DNA of 64,000 bases from JADJRG01 sp964474905. GTDB taxonomy: Bacteria; Myxococcota_A; Polyangia; Nannocystales; Nannocystaceae. The position numbers and the translations under genes are program-made. Shown here piece by piece: positions 57,867 to 64,000 of this stretch. The notes beneath the pieces were generated by a model, which worked only from the letters and a program-made list of their open reading frames with translations, had not been told where the DNA came from and searched no databases. Position 1 is the stretch's first letter. The number at the start of each line of letters is the position of its first letter. The stretch spans positions 62,001-126,000 of the forward strand of contig CAYYUP010000004.1 in NCBI GenBank assembly GCA_964474905.1. Reading direction: 5' to 3'.

Positions 57867-58721
57867 CTAAAAACGGCCGCTGATCGCGATCCCGCCGAAG
57901 GTCGGCAGGATTTGGAAGTGCGCATGCTCTGCCCGCCAGACGGCGGTCTTGCGCTTGCCCTTGGCGAAGACAACACCGCCCGTGATCGCGAGGATCGCAC
58001 CGACGCCGGCCAGGCCCAAGCCGACGCCTGTGAGTAGGTTGGCGCGCTTGCCATCGTCGAGTACGCCGTCGATGTCGGACTCTAGGTCGGTGCACTTGGT
58101 CGAGGGCGAGGCCGAGTCGCAGTTGGCATTGTCTTGCTCGGAGCGCAGATCCTTGATGTCGTCGGTGAGAGTGGCACCTTTGAGGCCGAAGGGAATACCC
58201 ACTGCAGCGCCGCCGATGAGGAGCGCGCCCCCTGTGCTAAGCAGCACGGCGCCGGCGATCTTTTGACCCTTGCCGGGATCGGGCTCGGGGAGCGGCGGCG
58301 GTTCGGGCTCGGGCTCAGGCTCGGGTTCGGCCTCGGCGGCTTCGGCCTCGGCGATCATGGCCTCGATGGTGTCGAGCTCGGGCTGCACATCCGCGGGGTC
58401 TCCGAGTGTCGGATCCGCCTGCAGCGCGACGATGAATTTTTCGAAGGTGATCTTCGCTTCGCGGAGGTGGGCAACATCCTGGCTCTGGTCGTACCAATCT
58501 CGGTACGTCTGGCCGATGTAATAGAGCATCAGCGGATCGTCAGAGATCCTGTACGCCTCGTCCATCTTTGCGATGGCGCTCTCAAAAAGACCGTTGGCGT
58601 AGTCCGCTTGTCCCTGCTTGTAGAGCAGTTCGGGATCTGGTTCCTCCGCCCGCGCGACCGAGGGCATGGCGAGCCCGGTGCTGAGGGCCGCCACGAGAGC
58701 GAGGTGAGTTAGAGATCGCAT
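57867..58721 (-). CDS. TPR envelope protein with C-terminal membrane hairpin (paralogue)
   Basis: 284 residues from the ATG at 58721, which opens a signal peptide ending SVARAEE; TAAGCT lies 10 nt upstream. TPR-like repeats (LLYKQGQADYANGLFESAIAKMDEAY, LYYIGQTYRDWYDQ) are followed by a PEPEPEPE linker. Two hydrophobic segments (AGAVLLSTGGALLIGGAAVG and TGVGLGLAGVGAILAITGGVV) flank a loop with two Cys. The end is GGIAISGRF, matching GFGVTGRF of the 24219 gene, so the two are paralogues. The terminal Phe recalls outer-membrane proteins but the helices argue for an inner-membrane location. Confidence 0.7.
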   Translation of the reverse strand: MRSLTHLALVAALSTGLAMPSVARAEEPDPELLYKQGQADYANGLFESAIAKMDEAYRISDDPLMLYYIGQTYRDWYDQSQDVAHLREAKITFEKFIVALQADPTLGDPADVQPELDTIEAMIAEAEAAEAEPEPEPEPEPPPLPEPDPGKGQKIAGAVLLSTGGALLIGGAAVGIPFGLKGATLTDDIKDLRSEQDNANCDSASPSTKCTDLESDIDGVLDDGKRANLLTGVGLGLAGVGAILAITGGVVFAKGKRKTAVWRAEHAHFQILPTFGGIAISGRF

Positions 58722-58731
58722 GGGACGCCGC

Positions 58732-58737
58732 AGCTTA
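58732..58737 (-). promoter_or_regulatory. Putative -10 element (minus strand)
   Basis: TAAGCT on the minus strand lies 10 nt before the 58721 ATG, with no Shine-Dalgarno sequence. Confidence 0.3.
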
Positions 58738-58855
58738 CGGCGAAAGGGCGCGCTTAGCCTAGGGGCCTTGACCACATGCGTCGCTCCCGCGCGCAACCCT
58801 ATCGGTGGCGTGGCTCGCATCTTGGGGATAGTCTGCGCGGCTGGAGGGCTCAGGT

Positions 58856-59626
58856 TTGTTAAAACGCTTGGTGCAAAAAGCGCAGAAGATCGCGGATCGT
58901 CATCTGCCCGAAGAGGTCCGAGAGGGTGGCAAGAGGATCGCCGAGCGCGTCCTCGAACGGGCCCCTCTGCGCCTGCGCAACGCCGCAGAGACGCTCTTTG
59001 GTGGCGACGAGGACGATCTCCAGAGCCCGCCGCCCACAGGCAGTGTTCGGCGCGAGATCGACGAGGACAGGTCCGAGCCCAAGGTCGTCGTTTTTGGCTA
59101 CCCCGAAGAGCCAGCGACGCAGCGGGTCTCGGAGCTACTCGACGGGCAGGGCGTGCCACACCGGCGGATGAACCTGCACGAGCAGCCGGCAGCAGCCCGC
59201 CAGATCGCGGGCCTTACGGGGGTGATGGTGCCGCCCTACGTCTACGTCCGCGGTCGGTATTGGGGTGGAGAAGGGGAGATCGTCAGCCTGATCGAGATCG
59301 GCGATCTCGCGGCGGTCGTCGCCGGCGACCTCGACTCGATCAGCGCCGAATCGCGCCGTATTGGCAAGCTACACGAAGAATTCGATGACTCGATGACGGC
59401 CAACAACATCTGCGAGCGGCTCCGTCTCGGGCATATCGTCGCTACGCACGACCTCGACTGTTGGTGCGAGTCCGATCCAAAAACTGGCGAGCAGCGGATC
59501 ATCTACGAAGGAGGGCCGCGACCGATGCAGGACATCGAGGAGATTGCCGAGGAGATCGCCGGGCAGGTCGACGAGGGCGAGCTCGAGGCCCACTGGCTAT
59601 TAGAGCCCGAAATTTCCACGTTTTAG
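58856..59626 (+). CDS. Glutaredoxin-like protein lacking active-site cysteines
   Basis: 256 residues from a TTG start supported by GGAGGG about 8 nt upstream. Residues 75-155 follow a glutaredoxin pattern: KVVVFGYPEEPATQRVSELL, VPHRRMNLHE, VMVPPYVYVRGRYWGGEGEIVSLIE (cis-Pro and Gly turn). The redox CxxC is replaced by YPEEPAT. A helical N-terminal segment and a C-terminal part with CWCESD and an acidic helix (MQDIEEIAEEIAGQVDEGEL) are extra. A binding rather than redox role is likely. It overlaps the convergent ABC gene by 27 bp. Confidence 0.65.
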   Translation: MLKRLVQKAQKIADRHLPEEVREGGKRIAERVLERAPLRLRNAAETLFGGDEDDLQSPPPTGSVRREIDEDRSEPKVVVFGYPEEPATQRVSELLDGQGVPHRRMNLHEQPAAARQIAGLTGVMVPPYVYVRGRYWGGEGEIVSLIEIGDLAAVVAGDLDSISAESRRIGKLHEEFDDSMTANNICERLRLGHIVATHDLDCWCESDPKTGEQRIIYEGGPRPMQDIEEIAEEIAGQVDEGELEAHWLLEPEISTF

Positions 59627-60427
59627 CGAATTCTCGAAGAGCAGGTGGCCGTCGCTCTCGCGGAGTTTGACGGCGAAGAGCGGACCTAGGATCGCCGGGG
59701 TCAGGACGAGATCGGCGGCGCCGGTAAGCGCTCTGCCATCGGCCGCGCCAAGCACGATCGCCGCATCGGCGCAGCGGCGGGCGAGGTCGAGATCGTGGAG
59801 TGCAGTGATCACGGTTGCCCCGGCACTGGCGAGCTCTCTGCAGAGTTCCATAAAGGCGAGCGCATGGCCCACGTCGAGGGCCGCCGTGGGCTCGTCGAGG
59901 AGCAGGAGGGGGGCCTCGGTCGCGAGCATCCGGGCTAGCATGACCCGCTGACGTTCACCGCCGCTCAGGCTCTGCAAGGATCTCGGCGACAGATCGCCGA
60001 GGCCGACACGATCGAGAGCATTTGCCACGACTTGGTGATCGACGGCGCTGGGCGGGGCGAAGCGGGGGAGAAATGGGGTGCGCCCGAGCATCACAACCTC
60101 GTGCACGCGGAGGTCGTAGGTGAGGGGCGTCGCCTGTGGCAGATAGGCGAGCTGGCGGGCGCGTAGCCCGGGGCTCATCGTTGTCAGCGACTCGCCGCGC
60201 CAGCGGATTGTGCCGGTCGCGGGTTGCAGGAGACCGGCGAACTCGCGGAGCAGCGTTGTTTTGCCGCTGCCGTTGGGGCCGACGATCGCGGTTACGCTCG
60301 CAGGCGCGAAGCGGACATCGAGGTCCCGGTAAAGGCAACGCCCGCCGATCCGGCGCTCGAGGCCGGAGGCGCAGAACTCAGGCGTAGGAGATGTAGGCGC
60401 CGCCTGGATAGATTCTGGGTCGGGCAT
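59600..60427 (-). CDS. ABC transporter ATP-binding protein, FecE/BtuD/HmuV type
   Basis: 275 residues from the ATG at 60427. Walker A GPNGSGKTTLL near residue 56, Q-loop YLPQATPLTYDLRVHEVVMLGR, signature LSGGERQRVMLARML and Walker B LLLLDEPTAALD, with His in ALHDLDLA. The Q-loop context with DLRVHEVV(x)LGR is typical of ATPases for iron-siderophore, haem or cobalamin uptake. No permease or binding protein is in the window. Divergent from the YgiQ gene; both starts lie within 92 bp. Confidence 0.88.
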   Translation of the reverse strand: MPDPESIQAAPTSPTPEFCASGLERRIGGRCLYRDLDVRFAPASVTAIVGPNGSGKTTLLREFAGLLQPATGTIRWRGESLTTMSPGLRARQLAYLPQATPLTYDLRVHEVVMLGRTPFLPRFAPPSAVDHQVVANALDRVGLGDLSPRSLQSLSGGERQRVMLARMLATEAPLLLLDEPTAALDVGHALAFMELCRELASAGATVITALHDLDLARRCADAAIVLGAADGRALTGAADLVLTPAILGPLFAVKLRESDGHLLFENSLKRGNFGL

Positions 60428-60502
60428 GGTCTCGGTGGCTGGTCTTGGGGATCGACCGACGGCGGGGGCAGGCGAGCGCTGGGCTCGGACCCGCGCTGGC
60501 GC

Positions 60503-60508
60503 TACCCT
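60503..60508 (+). promoter_or_regulatory. Putative -10 element
   Basis: TACCCT lies 10 nt before the 60519 ATG, with no Shine-Dalgarno sequence. Confidence 0.3.
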
Positions 60509-60518
60509 GCCGCAGATC

Positions 60519-62501
60519 ATGAGCCTCGTACAAGTCCGTCCCTCTCGCGACCGCGCGGCCCGTGACCTCCTCGGCTTCCTGCCGACGACCCGCGAGGAAA
60601 TGCACGCGCGGGGCTGGCAGGAACTCGACATTCTGATCATCAACGGCGATGCCTACGTCGATCATCCGGCCTTTGGCGGCGCCCTGATCGGTCGTTTTCT
60701 CGAGGGGCGTGGCTTTCGCGTCGGCATCATCAGCCAGCCGCGTTGGCATGACCCAGAGGACATGCAGAGGCTCGGCGTGCCGCGTCTCTTTGTCGGCATT
60801 ACCGCGGGCAACCTCGACTCGATGCTCAACAAGTTGACCGCGCAAAAAAAGGTCCGCTCCGAGGATCATTATTCGCCGGGCGGCGACATCCACATGCGTC
60901 CGAAGCGGGCGTCGTTGGTCTACACAAACCTCGCCAGACAGGCATTTCCTGGGGTGCCTGTGGTGCTCGGCGGCATCGAGGCCTCACTCCGGCGAATCGC
61001 CCACTACGACTATTGGAGCGACAGTGTGCGCCGCTCTGTGCTCCTCGACTCCAAGGCGGATCTCTTGATCTTCGGTATGGGGGAGAGGCCGGTGTGGGAG
61101 GTGGCGGAGCGCCTTCGCGACGGAGCGACGCTCGACGATCTCCGGGACATCCGCGGCACCGCCCATGTGCGCAACCCCGGCGAGTGGGAGTCGATCGATC
61201 CGAGCCGCTATGTTCGCGATGGGCGGCCGCTCGTCCTGCCGAGTTACGAGACGGTCAAAACCGACAAGGCCGCTTTTTCCGAGATGTCGCGACTTTTTCA
61301 GTACGAGACCAACCCCGGCAACGCGCGGCCGCTGGTGCAGGCCCACGGCGCGCGGGCGATTTACCTCAATCCACCGGCGTTGCCGCTCGCGACCGCCGAT
61401 ATGGACGAACTCTACGATCTGCCCTTTAAGCGGCGTCCCCACTGGATCTACGGCGACGAAAAGATCCCCGCATACGAGACCGTCAAGCACTCGATCGTCA
61501 CCATGCGCGGCTGTTTTGGCGGCTGCACGTTTTGTTCGATCACCGAGCACGAGGGGCGAATTATCCAGTCGCGTTCGGCGGCCAGTGTGCTCCGCGAGGT
61601 GAGGGCACTGCGGCGAATGGAGGATTTTCGCGGGGTGATCTCGGATGTAGGCGGACCGACCGCGAACATGTACCAGATGCGCTGTCGCTCGAAGGCGATC
61701 GAGGGCGCCTGCCGGCGGCTCTCCTGTGTGCATCCGGGCATCTGTGAAAACCTGGTCACGGACCACGGGCCGCTGCTCGATTTGCTGAAAAAAGTCCGCT
61801 CTGCCGATGGCGTGCGCAAGGTTTTTGTCGCTTCGGGTGTCCGCTACGACCTGGCCGAACGGTCACCTTCATTTATCCGCGAACTCGCCGAGCATCACAC
61901 CGGCGGGTTGCTCTCGGTGGCCCCAGAGCACAGCAAGGACGGCGTGCTCGATCGCATGAAAAAGCCGAGCATCGGCAGCTACGAGCGCTTCGCCGGCGCG
62001 TTCTTGCGGGCCAGTGCGGATGCCGGCAAGGAGCAGCATCTCGTGCCCTACTTCATCTCAGGCCACCCTGGCTGCCAGCTCAGCGATATGGTTGATCTCG
62101 CGCTCTGGCTTCGAGAGCGGGGTATGCGGCCGCGGCAGGTCCAGGACTTCATCCCGACGCCGATGTCGATGGCGACGTCGATGTACTACAGCGGGTTCGA
62201 TCCAGTGAGCGGCAATCCTGTCTACACGGCCAAGGATCTGCGCGAGAAGAAGCTGCAAAAGTCGCTCTTGCTCTACTGGGATCCGAAGCAGTACGCGCTC
62301 GCACGGATCGCGCTGCGCAAGGCCGGGCGGGGTGATCTTATCGGTATGGCACCTGGCTGTTTGGTTCCGCCTGAGGGGGCGGGTCCGCGAGCCCGACCCG
62401 CGGATCCGGTCGCCAAGGGGCGGGGCGTGGGCGGCGGCCGCGGGGCTGCTGGCAAGGGGCGAGTGCCGGCCAAGAGGTCCCGTCATCACCGGCGCCGCTG
62501 A
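60519..62501 (+). CDS. YgiQ-family radical SAM protein
   Basis: A 660-residue protein; the ATG at 60519 is preferred because the frame before it overlaps the divergent ABC gene. The N-terminal domain has FLPTTREEMHARGWQELDILIINGDAYVDHPAFG, a YgiQ signature. The radical-SAM Cys cluster is MRGCFGGCTFCSI. GVISDVGGPTANMYQM, GGLLSVAPEHSKDGVLDRMKKP and YFISGHPGCQL are further hallmarks. A basic, Gly/Arg/Pro-rich tail of 50 residues ends the protein. The biochemical reaction of the family is not established. Confidence 0.93.
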   Translation: MSLVQVRPSRDRAARDLLGFLPTTREEMHARGWQELDILIINGDAYVDHPAFGGALIGRFLEGRGFRVGIISQPRWHDPEDMQRLGVPRLFVGITAGNLDSMLNKLTAQKKVRSEDHYSPGGDIHMRPKRASLVYTNLARQAFPGVPVVLGGIEASLRRIAHYDYWSDSVRRSVLLDSKADLLIFGMGERPVWEVAERLRDGATLDDLRDIRGTAHVRNPGEWESIDPSRYVRDGRPLVLPSYETVKTDKAAFSEMSRLFQYETNPGNARPLVQAHGARAIYLNPPALPLATADMDELYDLPFKRRPHWIYGDEKIPAYETVKHSIVTMRGCFGGCTFCSITEHEGRIIQSRSAASVLREVRALRRMEDFRGVISDVGGPTANMYQMRCRSKAIEGACRRLSCVHPGICENLVTDHGPLLDLLKKVRSADGVRKVFVASGVRYDLAERSPSFIRELAEHHTGGLLSVAPEHSKDGVLDRMKKPSIGSYERFAGAFLRASADAGKEQHLVPYFISGHPGCQLSDMVDLALWLRERGMRPRQVQDFIPTPMSMATSMYYSGFDPVSGNPVYTAKDLREKKLQKSLLLYWDPKQYALARIALRKAGRGDLIGMAPGCLVPPEGAGPRARPADPVAKGRGVGGGRGAAGKGRVPAKRSRHHRRR

Positions 62502-62611
62502 GGAACCGGTGTAGGTTTTCGTGGGTAGATGGCGCTGCTCCAGGGGTCATTTTCGTGGTCTTTGAGTTCGCCGATCATGCCGGTATAACAGTGTCCAGGT
62601 TGTTTGAGACG

Positions 62612-63406
62612 ATGATTCACTGTTCGCGTGTTGACCGTTCGAGCGCAGGTGTGCGCCGCCTCCTCCTCGCCCTTGCCCTCGCCACGGGCGGCGCTGGTTG
62701 TGGGCTCTTTGACATCACGAGTGACGTCACCATCGACATCTTTGCCGCTCACCATCCGCGTCGTGGCGCCGAGGGGGTATTCCCGGAGTACGGCTTTGAT
62801 AACCTGCCGCGTACCTGGACAAATGACACCGGTTGGGAGATCAACCTGACCGAGGGTTATATCGTGATCACGGGTGCGCGCCTGATCGCCTGTGACGGCA
62901 CGGAGTACCCGATTTCGACGCCCTTCGGTCCCTTGCCCGAGTACGTCAATTGGACCGATTTCGACGTCACGGTCCTGGGCGGCGCCGAGATCCCCGAAGG
63001 CGACTACTGTGAACTCAGCGTCGACTACGGCCCCTATCAGGCCGAGAAAGCGGCCCTGGCTGCGGAGCAGGCCCACGTGATCCCGAGCGGTCGAGACCTC
63101 GAGGGCCTCACGATTTTCTTGGCGGGCAGGGCCACCAAGGACGACATGGTCGTCGACTTCGCCCTGCAAAGCGGCGAGAGCCGCTCGTCGTCCTTTGAGC
63201 TCCGTGCGGGCGATGGCACGCCGGCGATCTTTGAGGTCATGGACGAAGGGGGCGCGCTCAAAGCGACGATCGGCAAGACTTACGATCGCTTCTTTGAGGG
63301 CATCGACTTCACGACCTACGATACCAACGCGGATGCGATCAACGCGGGCCTGATGACGATCCTGATCGAGGAGAGTCAGGCCTACCGCGGGACCACCATC
63401 TTTTAA
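62612..63406 (+). CDS. Hypothetical lipoprotein
   Basis: 264 residues from the ATG at 62612; an in-frame GTG at 62651 would give a more typical short signal peptide. Lipobox GGAGC. The mature part is beta-rich (WEINLTEGYIVITGARLIACDG, VTVLGGAEIPEGDYCELSVDYGPY, LTIFLAGRATKDDMVVDFALQSG) with a Cys pair (IACDG, DYCEL). It ends with an AINAGLMTILIEESQAYRG segment. No family was recognised; the strand pattern suggests a transthyretin- or DUF4382-like sandwich. A TATAAC hexamer lies at 62584-62589. Confidence 0.6.
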   Translation: MIHCSRVDRSSAGVRRLLLALALATGGAGCGLFDITSDVTIDIFAAHHPRRGAEGVFPEYGFDNLPRTWTNDTGWEINLTEGYIVITGARLIACDGTEYPISTPFGPLPEYVNWTDFDVTVLGGAEIPEGDYCELSVDYGPYQAEKAALAAEQAHVIPSGRDLEGLTIFLAGRATKDDMVVDFALQSGESRSSSFELRAGDGTPAIFEVMDEGGALKATIGKTYDRFFEGIDFTTYDTNADAINAGLMTILIEESQAYRGTTIF

Positions 63407-63475
63407 CGGGAAGGGGCCGCAAAGGCCATCTATGATGTCCCCGCGACCCCTGTAAGCCGTCACTCAGGTGTGCGA

Positions 63476-64000
63476 TCAGGCGAGCGCGGCGGCCTTCTCG
63501 GACCGCTTGCGCCGGTTGTGATCGAGCACTCGCTTGCGCAGCCGAAGGCTCTTTGGGGTGACCTCCAGAAGCTCGTCGTCGTCGAGGTAGGCGAGGCTTT
63601 CTTCGAGGGAGAAAATCGTCGCTGGCGTCAGCACCATTTTCTCCTCGTGGCCGGTGGTGCGCACGTTGGTCAGCTTGCGCCCGATGTTGGGGTTGACCAC
63701 CAAATCGGTGTCGCGGCAGTGCTCGCCGATGATCATGCCGCCGTATACGGAGACCTGGGAGCCGACGAAAAGCGTGCCGCGATCCTGTAGACGGTTGAGC
63801 GAGTAGGCGCTGGTTTCCCCGATGTCGAGGGCGATGAGAACGCCGCGGGCGCGGGACTTTCGGGCGCCCTGCCAGGGCCCGTAGTGGGAGAACGTCGAGG
63901 CCATCACGCCGGTGCCGCGGGTATCGGTGAGCATCTCGGAGCGGTAGCCGATGAGTGAGCGAGTCGAGACCTGGAACTCCATCGCAGTTCTGCCTTCGCC
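63476..64000 (-). CDS. typA: TypA/BipA GTPase, C-terminal part (5' truncated by window edge)
   Basis: The frame is open to the window end on the minus strand. The visible part carries TypA C-terminal hallmarks: FQVSTRSLIGYRSEMLTDTRGTGVM, FSHYGPWQG, RGVLIALDIGETSAYSL, LQDRGTLFVGSQVSVYGGMIIGEH, and the end LEESLAYLDDDELLEVTPKSLRLRKRVL. TypA is a ribosome-associated GTPase important in stress and at low temperature. The GTPase domain lies outside the window. Confidence 0.93.
   Translation of the reverse strand, partial: GEGRTAMEFQVSTRSLIGYRSEMLTDTRGTGVMASTFSHYGPWQGARKSRARGVLIALDIGETSAYSLNRLQDRGTLFVGSQVSVYGGMIIGEHCRDTDLVVNPNIGRKLTNVRTTGHEEKMVLTPATIFSLEESLAYLDDDELLEVTPKSLRLRKRVLDHNRRKRSEKAAALA

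Noticed and set aside
1..64000. tRNA, rRNA and CRISPR arrays
   Set aside because: No T-loop signature with matching acceptor stem, no rRNA segment and no spaced identical repeats were found by eye.

Overview
The window looks like chromosomal DNA of a myxobacterium, most likely of the Nannocystaceae type (Plesiocystis/Enhygromyxa/Nannocystis relatives). The supporting signs are high G+C with strong codon bias, two Ser/Thr kinases fused to PEGA-like or TonB-like C-terminal modules, many TPR and lipoprotein genes, a Cys-rich DUF4215-repeat protein with a Thr/Asp/Gly low-complexity tail and a MYXO-CTERM-like anchor, and a bacterial oxidosqualene cyclase. No rRNA, tRNA, CRISPR array, intact IS element or prophage was recognised. 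Two 100-N runs (43763-43862 and 52922-53021) are assembly gaps; the second interrupts an amidase gene.

Layout. 1-3.9 kb: end of a sigma-54 activator gene, coupled to a TPR-sensor histidine kinase and a divergent receiver protein. 3.9-5.6 kb: hotdog thioesterase, Lys-rich lipoprotein and a MutH/Sau3AI-like nuclease. 5.6-6.35 kb: a compositionally distinct non-coding stretch with a minus-strand terminator and nested hairpins in front of argC. 6.35-9.6 kb: argC-argB-M20 peptidase (arginine synthesis). 9.6-15.8 kb: CorC/CNNM-type membrane protein, oxidosqualene cyclase with an upstream lipoprotein methyltransferase, Yip1-like membrane protein, hotdog-like protein and a lipoprotein. 16-21.7 kb: Tat-type TldD plus TldE, a small roadblock-like protein, ung and pepA. 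22-26.7 kb: Ser/Thr kinase, TPR membrane protein and periplasmic binding lipoprotein, closed by a textbook terminator. 26.7-33.3 kb: acyl-CoA dehydrogenase, RluE-like pseudouridine synthase, second Ser/Thr kinase and mtaB. 33.4-38.5 kb: a tightly packed minus-strand run (maf, yggS, ferredoxin/FAD oxidoreductase, BFD-type 2Fe-2S protein, DAO-type oxidase, a 58-residue small ORF, MBL hydrolase). 38.6-43.7 kb: two exported proteins and recD2. 43.9-51.9 kb: a minus-strand block of envelope proteins of unknown function (TonB-like transducer, two large secreted beta-rich proteins, a small barrel protein). 52-64 kb: amidase, MYXO-CTERM protein, yebC-ruvC-ruvA, TPR membrane protein, Cys-less glutaredoxin-like protein, iron/cobalamin-type ABC ATPase, YgiQ radical SAM protein, lipoprotein, and the 3' end of typA.

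Themes. Housekeeping functions (arginine, DNA repair, translation) alternate with poorly characterised cell-envelope and signalling proteins. Neighbouring genes are often coupled by 1-4 bp overlaps. Many first genes lack a Shine-Dalgarno sequence and instead carry a TANNNT hexamer 5-10 nt before the start codon, which suggests leaderless mRNAs. The most unusual items are the MutH-like nuclease outside gammaproteobacteria, the sterol cyclase with non-standard specificity residues, the 44.6-51.9 kb envelope cluster, the non-coding region before argC, and the small ORF stitched between the DAO and MBL genes. All function calls are by reading motifs; no database search was run.
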